Assembly (NCBI GenBank): GCA_910586645.1 | Contig: CAJUIS010000009.1 | Coordinates: 35,307 to 82,835 of the forward strand | Direction: 5' to 3' | Origin: an uncultured Lachnospiraceae bacterium | GTDB lineage: Bacteria; Bacillota; Clostridia; Lachnospirales; Lachnospiraceae | Length of the DNA: 47,529 bases | Part shown: in pieces, positions 15,785 to 25,108 of the stretch | Position numbering within the stretch: position 1 is the stretch's first letter | How the letters are laid out: every line of letters begins with the position of its first letter | The notes under the pieces: generated by a model | Database searches by the model: none | Told to the model about the DNA's origin: nothing | The model's input: only the letters and a program-made list of their open reading frames with translations | Made by a program: the position numbers and the translations under genes

Positions 15785-17557
15785 ATGGAAAAGATTTTAG
15801 ATTTGATTGCCAGGGAAGTGGAAGCGGTATTTGCCGGATGTGGATACGATAAAAAATATGCGAAAGTGACATTATCCAACCGGCCGGATTTATGTGAATA
15901 CCAGTGCAACGGCGCCCTTGCGGCGGCAAAAGAGTATAAAAAAGCCCCGTTTCTGATTGCGGAGGAAACAGCGGCAAAGCTTGCGGAAAACAAAATGTTT
16001 TCCGCGGCAGAAGCCGTAAAACCGGGGTTTTTGAATTTAAAGCTCAAGGAATCGTATCTTGCCGGATATTTAAATGAAATGAAAAAAGACGCCGGACGGT
16101 TTGGATTTGAGGCGGTTCGGCAGCCCAAAAAGATCATGATTGATTACGGCGGGCCAAACGTGGCGAAGCCGCTGCATATCGGGCATCTGCGTTCCGCAAT
16201 CATCGGAGAGAGCATCAAGCGGATCGGACGCTTTGTGGGGCATGAAGTAATCGGAGACGTGCACCTTGGCGACTGGGGGCTTCAGATGGGACTGATTGTG
16301 ACAGAGCTTTTTCACAGAAAGCCTGACCTTGTCTATTTTGATCAGGATTTTACAGGGGAATATCCGGAAGAACCGCCGTTTACGATATCGGAATTAGAGG
16401 AGATTTATCCGACGGCAAGCGCAAAGTCGAAAGAAGACGAAGCGTATAAAGAAGCGGCCATGCAGGCGACGTTTGAAATGCAGAACGGACGGCGCGGCTA
16501 CAGGGCCCTGCTTTCCCATATCCTGAATGTGTCAGTGACAGATTTAAAGAGAAATTATGCGGATTTAAACGTGACTTTTGATTTGTGGAAAGGGGAATCG
16601 GACGCACAGCCGTATATTCCGGATATGGTGCAGAAGATGAAGGACGACGGATATGCCTATATCAGCGAGGGCGCGCTTGTGGTTGACGTAAAGGAAGAGA
16701 CGGATACAAAAGAAGTTCCGCCGTGCATGATTTTAAAATCCGACGGCGCATCCCTTTACAATACGACGGATCTTGCGACAATCGTATGGCGTATGAAAGA
16801 TTATCATCCGGATGAAATCATCTATGTAGTGGATAAACGTCAGGAACTCTATTTTACGCAGGTGTTCCGCTGCGCCAGAAAGACGCGTCTTGTAGAAGAA
16901 GATACAAAGCTTACGTTCCATGGATTTGGCACGATGAACGGGAAAGACGGAAAGCCTTTTAAGACAAGAGACGGCGGAGTGATGCGTTTAGAGCGTCTGG
17001 TGTCTGAAATTAACGAGGAAATGTACCAGAAGATTGCGGAAAACCAGTCTTTGACAGAGGAAAAAGAGGCGAGGGAAACCGCGAAAACAGTGGCGTTGTC
17101 TGCAATCAAATACGGAGATTTGTCGAACCAGGCTTCCAAAGATTATATTTTTGACATGGAGCGGTTTACATCTTTTGAGGGAAATACAGGGCCATATATC
17201 CTCTATACGATTGTCCGCATCAAATCCATCCTGACGAAATACCGGGCAATGGGGAAAAATACGGCGGATGCAGAAATACTTCCGGCAAGGTCGGAAAGTG
17301 AAAAAGCGCTGATGCTTGAAATCAGCCGTTTTCAGGCGGCTGTGGAAAACGCGTTTGCAGAGACGGCGCCGCATAAAATCTGCGCCTATATTTACGATCT
17401 TGCAAATGCGCTGAATCATTTTTACCATGGGACAAAGATTCTTACAGAGGAGGACGAAAATGTCCGCGCAGGCTATATCAGCCTTCTTGCGCTGACAAAG
17501 GATATTCTGGAGAAGTGTATTGATTTGCTTGGCTTTTCGGCTCCGGAGCGTATGTAA
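15785..17557 (+). CDS. argS: Arginine--tRNA ligase
   Basis: ArgRS charges tRNA-Arg with arginine. The 590-aa class I enzyme shows the N-terminal Add1-like domain, the YGGPNVAKPLHIGHLRSAII signature with HIGH, and the LGDWGLQMG loop. The degenerate KMSKS region (GKPFKTRDGGVMRL) and the C-terminal helical anticodon domain with GNTGPYILYT are also present. It starts only 2 bp after the stop of the giant surface protein, with a weak ribosome site (AAGG about 13 bases upstream), so translation may be coupled. Joining argS directly to a surface protein gene is odd; a promoter inside the end of that gene seems likely but was not identified. Confidence 0.97.
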   Translation: MEKILDLIAREVEAVFAGCGYDKKYAKVTLSNRPDLCEYQCNGALAAAKEYKKAPFLIAEETAAKLAENKMFSAAEAVKPGFLNLKLKESYLAGYLNEMKKDAGRFGFEAVRQPKKIMIDYGGPNVAKPLHIGHLRSAIIGESIKRIGRFVGHEVIGDVHLGDWGLQMGLIVTELFHRKPDLVYFDQDFTGEYPEEPPFTISELEEIYPTASAKSKEDEAYKEAAMQATFEMQNGRRGYRALLSHILNVSVTDLKRNYADLNVTFDLWKGESDAQPYIPDMVQKMKDDGYAYISEGALVVDVKEETDTKEVPPCMILKSDGASLYNTTDLATIVWRMKDYHPDEIIYVVDKRQELYFTQVFRCARKTRLVEEDTKLTFHGFGTMNGKDGKPFKTRDGGVMRLERLVSEINEEMYQKIAENQSLTEEKEARETAKTVALSAIKYGDLSNQASKDYIFDMERFTSFEGNTGPYILYTIVRIKSILTKYRAMGKNTADAEILPARSESEKALMLEISRFQAAVENAFAETAPHKICAYIYDLANALNHFYHGTKILTEEDENVRAGYISLLALTKDILEKCIDLLGFSAPERM

Positions 17558-17580
17558 AACTTAAGGAAAAAACTTTTGCA

Positions 17581-17619
17581 ATGTCTTGGAAGCGGCGGGG
17601 AGAGCCGTTTCCAAGACAT
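17581..17619 (+). terminator. Hairpin after argS
   Basis: A 16-bp stem (ATGTCTTGGAAGCGGC with GCCGTTTCCAAGACAT, one G-T pair) has a 7-base loop. The downstream T content is modest, so it may be a leaky terminator on the plus strand. It sits between argS and the acylphosphatase. Confidence 0.65.
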
Positions 17620-17652
17620 ATTTCTATCGGAAATTATTTAGGAGTTTGGATT

Positions 17653-17931
17653 ATGGAGAAAATACTGAGGAAGCATTTTATATTTTATGGGAGAGTGCAG
17701 GGCGTAGGATTTCGCTACCGCGCTTATTCTGCAGCGATAAAGCTTGGACTGAGCGGATTTGTATCGAATTTGTATAACGGTACGGTCGAAATGGAAGTTC
17801 AGGGAACGGAAGAAGAGATTAACCGGCTTGTCGTTACATTGGATCAGACGAAGCCGATTCGGATTGAGGGCATAGATTCGGAAGAAATTCCGGTAAAGCA
17901 CAAAGAAAAAGGTTTTCGGATGCTAAATTAA
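17653..17931 (+). CDS. acyP: Acylphosphatase
   Basis: The 92-aa protein has the normal acylphosphatase length. It hydrolyses acyl phosphates to carboxylic acid and phosphate. The GRVQGVGFRYRAYSAA segment holds the phosphate-binding loop and the catalytic arginine, and FVSNLYNGTVEM supplies the catalytic asparagine. The ATG at 17653 is 8 bases after AGGAG; longer in-frame starts upstream cover the hairpin after argS and are not credible. The ABC exporter starts 15 bp downstream, so the two are probably cotranscribed, with no obvious functional link. Confidence 0.93.
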   Translation: MEKILRKHFIFYGRVQGVGFRYRAYSAAIKLGLSGFVSNLYNGTVEMEVQGTEEEINRLVVTLDQTKPIRIEGIDSEEIPVKHKEKGFRMLN

Positions 17932-17946
17932 AAGAGGAAGGCTGAC

Positions 17947-19680
17947 ATGAATAAAAACTTGAAAAAAATGATTTCTTACTACAGGCCGTACCGGAAAGCA
18001 TTCCTTCTGGATATGTTTTTTGCCGTGGCGGCGTCTGCAATTGCGCTTATCATCCCTCTGATTGCAAGATATATCACGTCGTCGGTTATTTTTCTGGACA
18101 GAGAGGAAGCGTTTGGGCAGATTTTAGGCCTGGGGCTTTTGATGACGGCTTTAGTGGCTGTTTCGTGCTACTGCAATTTTTTTATCAGCAATTATGGACA
18201 TGTGATGAGCGCCAAAATTGAATATGATATGCGGGCGGAGGTTTTTGCCCATTTTCAGAAGCTGTCGTTTGCCTTTTATGACAATCAGAAAGTGGGAGCT
18301 TTGATGTCGAGAATTACGACGGATTTATTTGACATTACGGAGCTTATGCATCACGGGCCGGAAAACATTGTGATTTCTGTAATCAAAATCTGCGGTGCGT
18401 TTGTGATTATGATCTGTATCAGCCCGGTTTTGACAATTGCGGCGTTTGCCCTGGTTCCGGTTATGTTTGTCTATGCTTATTTTTTTAATGGAAAGATGAA
18501 GCGGGCGTTCCGCAGAAACCGGGAGAAAATTGCAGAGATTAACAGCCAGATAGAAGACAATCTTTCAGGAATCCGGGTGGTGAAATCTTTTGCCAACGAA
18601 GGGATTGAGCGGGAGAAGTTTCAAAGAGGCAACGAGGGTTTTCTTCAGGCGAAAAAAAACAGTTACCGGTATATGGGCGGTTATCATGCGGGGCTCAGTT
18701 CATTTTCTATGCTGATTACCGTCGTCGTGCTTGTCGCGGGGGCGGCTTTTATTTCTCTTGGGACAGTGGAAGTGACGGATTTGATTACGTTTCTTTTGTA
18801 TATTAATGTGCTGACGGATCCGATTAAGACGCTGATTGATTTTACGGAACAGTTTCAGAACGGGTATACAGGATTTGAGCGGTTTATGGAAATTATGTCG
18901 ATAGAGCCGGACATTGCCGACGCAAAGGAGGCAAAAGAACTGACCTGTGTCAATGGAACGATTGATTTTGAAAACGTTTCGTTCCGCTATGAGGAAAACA
19001 GTGAAAAGGTGTTAAGCCATATCCGGCTTCATGTGGATGCAGGGGAATATGTGGCGCTCGTGGGCTCTTCCGGCGTAGGAAAAAGCACGCTCTGCAGCCT
19101 GATTCCAAGATTTTATGATGTGACGCAGGGCGCGGTAAAAATAGACGGCAGGGATATCCGGACGCTGACGCTTAAGAGCTTAAGGGATCAGATCGGCATT
19201 GTGCAGCAGGATGTTTATCTTTTTGTGGGAACGGTGTATGACAATATCCGGTACGGAAGGCCGAAAGCGGAGCGCAGGGAAGTGATAGAGGCGGCGAAAA
19301 ACGCCAATGCGCATGAATTTATTATGTCTCTTCCAAACGGTTATGAAACAGATATCGGACAAAGGGGCGTTAAGCTTTCCGGCGGGCAGAAACAGAGGAT
19401 TTCGATTGCCAGGGTATTTTTGAAAAATCCGCCGATTCTGATTTTTGACGAGGCGACTTCGGCGCTTGATAACGAAAGCGAAAAGGCGGTTCAGGATTCT
19501 CTGGAAGAACTGGCGAAAAACAGGACGACGTTTGTCATTGCGCACAGGCTGACGACGATTCAGAATGCGAAGCGGATTTTAGTTTTGACGGAAGAAGGCA
19601 TTGCGGAAGAAGGAGGGCATGAGGATCTGCTTGCGAAAAAAGGGGTTTATGAGAAGATGTATCATATGCATAACGGATAA
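17947..19680 (+). CDS. ABC exporter, fused permease and ATPase
   Basis: The 577-aa half-transporter begins with six membrane helices (about 15-300) and ends with an ATPase domain. Visible ATPase motifs are Walker A VGSSGVGKST, the Q-loop IVQQDVYLFV, the signature LSGGQKQR, Walker B ILIFDEATSALD and the H-loop FVIAHRLTT. It forms a dimer, like MsbA or LmrA, and exports lipids, peptides or drugs; the substrate cannot be told. GAGGAAGG precedes the ATG. It follows acyP closely and precedes the second giant surface protein, whose export uses a signal peptide rather than this pump. Confidence 0.93.
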   Translation: MNKNLKKMISYYRPYRKAFLLDMFFAVAASAIALIIPLIARYITSSVIFLDREEAFGQILGLGLLMTALVAVSCYCNFFISNYGHVMSAKIEYDMRAEVFAHFQKLSFAFYDNQKVGALMSRITTDLFDITELMHHGPENIVISVIKICGAFVIMICISPVLTIAAFALVPVMFVYAYFFNGKMKRAFRRNREKIAEINSQIEDNLSGIRVVKSFANEGIEREKFQRGNEGFLQAKKNSYRYMGGYHAGLSSFSMLITVVVLVAGAAFISLGTVEVTDLITFLLYINVLTDPIKTLIDFTEQFQNGYTGFERFMEIMSIEPDIADAKEAKELTCVNGTIDFENVSFRYEENSEKVLSHIRLHVDAGEYVALVGSSGVGKSTLCSLIPRFYDVTQGAVKIDGRDIRTLTLKSLRDQIGIVQQDVYLFVGTVYDNIRYGRPKAERREVIEAAKNANAHEFIMSLPNGYETDIGQRGVKLSGGQKQRISIARVFLKNPPILIFDEATSALDNESEKAVQDSLEELAKNRTTFVIAHRLTTIQNAKRILVLTEEGIAEEGGHEDLLAKKGVYEKMYHMHNG

Positions 19681-19730
19681 GCTGTTTTTATAGATATTTT
19701 GTGATTTTTGAAAATCAGTTTTATCTGCTA

Positions 19731-19760
19731 TTGCAAATTTCATGGAAAATATTGTAAAAT
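19731..19760 (+). promoter_or_regulatory. Putative sigma-A promoter for the second giant surface protein
   Basis: TTGCAA (19731-19736) and TAAAAT (19755-19760) are 18 bp apart. The start codon is 41 bp downstream of the -10 box. Confidence 0.5.
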
Positions 19761-19800
19761 ATTATTTACGATATATTACAGAAGAGGGGAGGAGAGTGTT

Positions 19801-22800
19801 ATGAAACGCAGATTGCAGAGCCGGTTTCTTGCGTGCCTGTTAAGTATGGCAATGGTGGCTGCTTCGCTGCCGGGGGATTTTCCGGCAAAGGTTCCGGCTG
19901 TTTCCATGGACAGTGATGCATGGAAAGGATATGAGCCGACGGAACAGTCAGTTTCAATTTCAGCGGAATCAAAAGACAGCATTACCGTAACACAGAGAGA
20001 AGAAATTGTTGAGGAAATTGACGGCATACTGGAAATAGAGGAACGGGAATTTCAGATTGAGCGCGATTATGAGCAGACCTGTATGCTTCAGGTTACAAAC
20101 CATTCTGATCAGATTTCGGAATTTTACTTGGAAGTGAAAAATAAATTTGACGATATTTCTCTGGAAATTGTAAAATCCGGGTCGAAAGACAGCCCTGCCA
20201 TTCTTAAGCCCGGCGAAACCGCTGAAGTGGAATTGTCGGTATTTGCCCAAAATGCAAAACAGGAGAATTACAAGCTTGCGGTGGAGGGATATTTGTTCAA
20301 AAATGGATCTTACGCATTAGAGACGAGGGTTCCGGCTGCGCTGAACTTAGGTTTGCCGGAGCTTAATCTGACATGGAAACGAATTTCTGAGGATGCTTCG
20401 ACGCTTGCGCAGAGGTTTTCTGTGAAGAATGAAGGGGACGCTCTGACGGATTTGGAGATTGCGGCGTCAGATTCCATTTCTGATTATGTTTATTTTCGTC
20501 CGGCAGTGTCCAATTATGAGCTTTTATATGGAAAGGAAGTGTTTTTTACAGTTTGTCCGGACCTGGCAAAAATGAAAGAAGAAGGCATACAGGCGTTAAA
20601 CGGAAGTCTGACGGCTTCCTGCGCCGGGAAAACGAGCGCATATGACTGCACGTTTGATACAAAGGGGCAGGAAATTACGGTGACTTCCATGGGGGAGCTG
20701 GCTTTGAAACAAAACGGAAATCCGTTTTCCAAATTTGAAGTCGAAGAAGAGGGGAGTTCTTTTTGGTATTTTGACGGTACGCAGTATAAAGAGGCGGAGA
20801 AAGCTGCTGATTTTTTTGATGAAAACGGGGAAATCCATCTGAAAGGAAATGTGAAGCTGGATCTGGGCACGGAGGAGCCGCTTGACGCCAGCATGACGGT
20901 GCAGACCTCTGTGTGTGAAGAGGGAGCTTTGGAAGAAGGGTTTTCATCGTCGGCCAAATGGCTGGAAAACGGTGCGCTGCGGGTGTCTTTACGGACAGCC
21001 GTTACGGGGGAAGCGTACCGGGATTATATAAAAGGGCTGGCAGACGCTGCGTCAGCCGATCCGAAATTTGCGCAGATATTTTGTTTTGCGTCAGAAAGAG
21101 ACAGTGTAGAAGATGCAGAACGGAAAATGCTGGAAGTTACGCTTGACATCAATGACATCGCTTCCTATTTTGATATGGAGATGGATGAAATTTCCGTATT
21201 GGGGACTATTTATGATATCTGTACGGTTGGAGAAGAAATAGGAGGCGCCATTGAGGTATTTGCAGATCCGACTATGTCTGAAGAGAATAAACGTTATTAT
21301 CTTGCGGCGACAGCCGGAAAAATGGTGTTAATGGGGACAAAGTATTTGTTGGATTCTGTGATTCCTGGCTCCGGATTTATTTTTGACCTTTTAACCAGAG
21401 GAATACAGAAGGACTTGGACGAGCTGCAGGAAAAACTGCGCCGGGAGAAGTTGGACCCTGCCATATATCAGGAAATTATGGGGAGACAGTGTACAAACCG
21501 CGGCCGGATCACATCGTCTTTTTATGTTCCGGACTATGGGAAAGGCGGGAACCAGAAAAAACCCTCAATGCATACCAGCAGCCGCCTGTATGCAGACGGG
21601 TACGTAAATGGAACAAAGACAAATTATGAGATTTTATTAAATGACGTTCCGGCGCAAAGCGTAAATGTTCCCGGACTGACGGAGACGGTTATTACGGAAA
21701 TCCCTTCGGACGGCTTAAAACCGGGGCAGGTCAATACGCTGGAATTTATCTATGATACAAGTCCGGGCAGTCATTATGTAAGTACGGATACAAAGGTGAC
21801 GTTTTCCTACCCAAAAGACACACAGATTGGTTACATTGGAGAACCAGAGAGCCTGCAGGAAGTGCGGCCTCTGCCGGATTTTGCAGTTTATCCGGAAAAT
21901 ATTTTTTCTGCAGCGGAACTGATCGAAGGGGAAGAAACAGAGCTTAGTTTTCACGCTTATAATCTTGGAAGCCGGGGCGGCTGGTTTACGGCTGCAGTTT
22001 CGGACGGGGAACGGGAGATTTTTCGGAAAGAACATTATTATCTGGAGGCTTTTTCAGAAGAAACGTTTCTGTTTCCATATACTCCTGACAGCGGCAGCCA
22101 TACAATAACGGTTACGCTGACAAATACATCGGTTGGTGTTTCGGAACTGGACGATGAAAATAATACGGCATCTGTAAACCTGACGGCGCGCCGAAGGCAG
22201 GTTCCTGAAATCAGAGATATGACTTGTGGTGAACTCTATGAAGAAACGCCGTTTTCTCTGCTTTTTGACGTTGGAAATTATGCGGACGCAGGCGATATTG
22301 GCATTTGGATTGACGGGGAAGAATGTTATCCTTCTGTCAGGATATCCGGGACTGGAAACATAAGAAGATACCAGGCCGTTATGGAACAGGGGCTTAAGGC
22401 GGGAGAACACCGGGTGAAATTTTCTGTGAAGTACGACGTTGCTTTAGGGACGAAAACGGTTACAAAAGAATTTCCTATTGCCGTATCGGAGCAAAAAGTT
22501 ATTGTGCCCTGTGCGTTTGACTATCCGGAAGGGACGCTTTTATACGGGGAGAAGTTTGAGTTTGGGGTGACAGACGCGGAAAATCTGACCAGAGTGGAAC
22601 TGGTTTTGGATCACAGGCAAATCATCAGCGTAAAACAGTATGGACAAGAAGAAAATAACTGCCGTTATTTTGCAACAGCGGATTTGTTTGGAACGGGAGA
22701 TCATGTGGTTACGATTCGGATGTATTATGCCGGAAGGGATGGGGAGATTTTGTATGAGGACTGCAGCGCAGAGATTACCGTTGCGCCGGAGGAAGACAGT

Positions 22801-25032
22801 TATTTTTCGTTTACTTTGGATGAGACGATGGAAGAACCTTCATTTTCTCTCTTTTGCGTCAGGGAAGAAAGCTGTTTTGATTTGTCATGCAAAGAAATAG
22901 GCAGTAACGCGTATCATTTTATGAAAACGCTGGATATGCTTGAAAATCCGGAGGATTACAAGCTTCTGGTAAGATACAGGGGCGGTCTTTGCGTTCAGGA
23001 TATATCGGAAAACAACGTTTTGATCCATACGAAAGACAACCGACGGATCCGGCTGGAGCAGAACAGTTTTTATGCGGATATCGCACAGATCCGGATGATC
23101 GGCTTAAAAGAAAATTCCATTGATTTTGAACTTCCGCTGTTTGAAGAATTTTCCATTTCGCCGGGCATATATCTTCTGCAGATAAGTGGGAACGCAGGCG
23201 AAGAATATTTTAACCGTACCATAGAGGTTGACGTATCTCAGACCGATCAGACGATTCGTCCGGATGAGTTTATTTTCAGCCGCCGCTTCAAAATGGAAGG
23301 AAGCGATTCTGTAAACTGGTCTGCGGGACTGTACTTTAAGGAATCCGGATGGGATATTTGGGAATGCAGTCCTATGAGTACGATTTTCAATGAAAATACC
23401 GGAATTTTAGATTGTTATATGGCGGAGAGTTTCGACAAATCAGATCTGGAAGAGATGGCGGTTGTCGTATATTCCGAATCGGAACTGTATGTGTCTGGAG
23501 TGACGCTTTCCGAGTTTCAAAAAAATGCCGCCAGGGAGAGCATGCCGGACAATTATATTACGCTAAACCGCGATTCTTTACAGAAAGTAACGTTTCGCTG
23601 CGATATGGAAGGAATGAAGGTGTCGTCTGTTGAGGCGGGCACGGAAATGTTTCAGGTGGATTTGAAACATCATACGTTTTATCTGCCTGATGGACAGTAT
23701 GAGTTTAAAGTTACAGTCAGTGCGGGCAGTCAAAATGTATCGGTCACGTTGGAGGATGACGTCCGGCAGGAAACGGAATTTATATTAGACAAAAAATTAA
23801 ATGGGCTTCTTGATAAGATAACGGTGCGCTGGTCAGAAAAATACAGTCAGCAGGCCGCTGTATACAGCAGGCTTGCTTCGGGAAAAGAAATTTCTGCATA
23901 TGGGTTTTCATCCGGCGGCTATCTGCTTACGGAACCGGAAGAACAATTTTTGTACGCTGCTCTGGAACAGGAAGACTATCATTATATTATAGAAAAAGAA
24001 CTTTCCGGAGACGGATTGGAAGATGAGATAAACGTCGGGAGTTCTTTTTTGGGAAGAATAGAGGACTCTTTCGGCGGCGGTTATCTGACAGAAGAAGAGA
24101 TTGCATTTTCACTTTCCGGGCTGCAGGATGATTCCGGCAACCGGCTGGCCGGTTTTTATGGGGAAGGGAAGTCTTTTAAGGGAAAACTGACGTTTACGGA
24201 TATTACAGACGAAAAAAGGCAGTTTATCGTTCCGGCGGAGGCTTTTTCCGAAGCCTTCGTAACCGCTGTCCTGCCGAAAGAATCTGGAACGTACCGGATG
24301 TCTCTCGTTCTCTATTCTTATGCGGCGTGTGATGTGCATCGTCATGTTCTGGTTGTGGACGCGGCAAAACAGGCGGGATGTACAGAGGATGGGCTGACGG
24401 AAGGCTGTCACTGCGGAATCTGCGGGGAGATAATTGAAAAACAGTCCGTAGTTCTCGCCCTGGGACATAACTGGTCAAAAACCGGCGACGCAAAAAAGGC
24501 GACGGTTTTGAAAGAAGGGGAGGAGACATATGTCTGCACTCGCTGCGGAGCGCAAAAATCTAATGCGACTGCAAAGATTCCGCCGCCCCAAAAAGGACAG
24601 ATTCTGACAGATACTGTCAGCAATGCAAAGTATAAAATTACCAGAGCAGGCGCAAAAAATGGAACCGCAGCTTACCTGCGGCCCATTGCAAAGAAAAAAA
24701 CGGTAAAAATCCCGTCTGTAATAAAAAAAGACGGGATTGTATACCGGGTGACGTCTATTGCCAGCCGGGCATTCAAAGGAAATCGCAGAGTTATTTCCGT
24801 AACAGTTGGAGAAAACGTGACGGAAATCGGAGCAGGTGCATTTTGGGGATGCAGAAAATTGAAAAAAATTGTAATCCGTTCCAAAAAACTAAAAAAGATC
24901 GGGGCAAACTGCATCAGAAATATACACAGGAAGGCGGTTATAAAGGCGCCGAAAGGAAAAGTCCGGAAATATAAAAAGTTACTGTCTGCAAAAAAAGGAT
25001 ACCAAAAGAGTATGACAATCAAAGCGGGCTGA
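19801..25032 (+). CDS. Giant secreted protein with CARDB-like domains and a C-terminal BspA-like module
   Basis: The 1743-aa protein opens with a basic signal peptide (1-30). The ATG at 19801 follows GGGGAGGAGAG; a longer frame from 19708 adds only non-signal residues. The N-terminal part looks like beta-sandwich domains (CMLQVTNHSDQISEFYLEV). A helical block follows at about 410-590, and a CARDB-like domain lies at about 694-797 (ending DDENNTASVNLTARR). A cysteine-rich module at about 1525-1590 includes HCGICGEIIEKQ, LGHNWSKTGDA and CTRCGAQKS, a metal-ribbon-like pattern. The last 145 residues match the terminal module of the protein encoded at 9864. It is likely an adhesion or host-interaction protein; binding partners are unknown. 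No LPXTG motif is seen. Confidence 0.78.
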   Translation: MKRRLQSRFLACLLSMAMVAASLPGDFPAKVPAVSMDSDAWKGYEPTEQSVSISAESKDSITVTQREEIVEEIDGILEIEEREFQIERDYEQTCMLQVTNHSDQISEFYLEVKNKFDDISLEIVKSGSKDSPAILKPGETAEVELSVFAQNAKQENYKLAVEGYLFKNGSYALETRVPAALNLGLPELNLTWKRISEDASTLAQRFSVKNEGDALTDLEIAASDSISDYVYFRPAVSNYELLYGKEVFFTVCPDLAKMKEEGIQALNGSLTASCAGKTSAYDCTFDTKGQEITVTSMGELALKQNGNPFSKFEVEEEGSSFWYFDGTQYKEAEKAADFFDENGEIHLKGNVKLDLGTEEPLDASMTVQTSVCEEGALEEGFSSSAKWLENGALRVSLRTAVTGEAYRDYIKGLADAASADPKFAQIFCFASERDSVEDAERKMLEVTLDINDIASYFDMEMDEISVLGTIYDICTVGEEIGGAIEVFADPTMSEENKRYYLAATAGKMVLMGTKYLLDSVIPGSGFIFDLLTRGIQKDLDELQEKLRREKLDPAIYQEIMGRQCTNRGRITSSFYVPDYGKGGNQKKPSMHTSSRLYADGYVNGTKTNYEILLNDVPAQSVNVPGLTETVITEIPSDGLKPGQVNTLEFIYDTSPGSHYVSTDTKVTFSYPKDTQIGYIGEPESLQEVRPLPDFAVYPENIFSAAELIEGEETELSFHAYNLGSRGGWFTAAVSDGEREIFRKEHYYLEAFSEETFLFPYTPDSGSHTITVTLTNTSVGVSELDDENNTASVNLTARRRQVPEIRDMTCGELYEETPFSLLFDVGNYADAGDIGIWIDGEECYPSVRISGTGNIRRYQAVMEQGLKAGEHRVKFSVKYDVALGTKTVTKEFPIAVSEQKVIVPCAFDYPEGTLLYGEKFEFGVTDAENLTRVELVLDHRQIISVKQYGQEENNCRYFATADLFGTGDHVVTIRMYYAGRDGEILYEDCSAEITVAPEEDSYFSFTLDETMEEPSFSLFCVREESCFDLSCKEIGSNAYHFMKTLDMLENPEDYKLLVRYRGGLCVQDISENNVLIHTKDNRRIRLEQNSFYADIAQIRMIGLKENSIDFELPLFEEFSISPGIYLLQISGNAGEEYFNRTIEVDVSQTDQTIRPDEFIFSRRFKMEGSDSVNWSAGLYFKESGWDIWECSPMSTIFNENTGILDCYMAESFDKSDLEEMAVVVYSESELYVSGVTLSEFQKNAARESMPDNYITLNRDSLQKVTFRCDMEGMKVSSVEAGTEMFQVDLKHHTFYLPDGQYEFKVTVSAGSQNVSVTLEDDVRQETEFILDKKLNGLLDKITVRWSEKYSQQAAVYSRLASGKEISAYGFSSGGYLLTEPEEQFLYAALEQEDYHYIIEKELSGDGLEDEINVGSSFLGRIEDSFGGGYLTEEEIAFSLSGLQDDSGNRLAGFYGEGKSFKGKLTFTDITDEKRQFIVPAEAFSEAFVTAVLPKESGTYRMSLVLYSYAACDVHRHVLVVDAAKQAGCTEDGLTEGCHCGICGEIIEKQSVVLALGHNWSKTGDAKKATVLKEGEETYVCTRCGAQKSNATAKIPPPQKGQILTDTVSNAKYKITRAGAKNGTAAYLRPIAKKKTVKIPSVIKKDGIVYRVTSIASRAFKGNRRVISVTVGENVTEIGAGAFWGCRKLKKIVIRSKKLKKIGANCIRNIHRKAVIKAPKGKVRKYKKLLSAKKGYQKSMTIKAG

Positions 25033-25033
25033 C

Positions 25034-25062
25034 TTGACAAAACAGGGCTTTGAGACTATATT
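25034..25062 (+). promoter_or_regulatory. Strong sigma-A promoter for the CobW pair
   Basis: TTGACA (25034-25039) and TATATT (25057-25062) are spaced by 17 bp. It starts 1 bp after the stop of the giant protein and drives the two GTPase genes. Confidence 0.75.
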
Positions 25063-25108
25063 TCTTGTAGTAATTTAAAACAAAAAGAACAGGAAAGAAG
25101 GCAGGTAT

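Noticed and set aside
25020..25108. Riboswitch or Zur box before the CobW pair
   Set aside because: Only a plain promoter is visible; no conserved aptamer core or 9-1-9 zinc operator was found.
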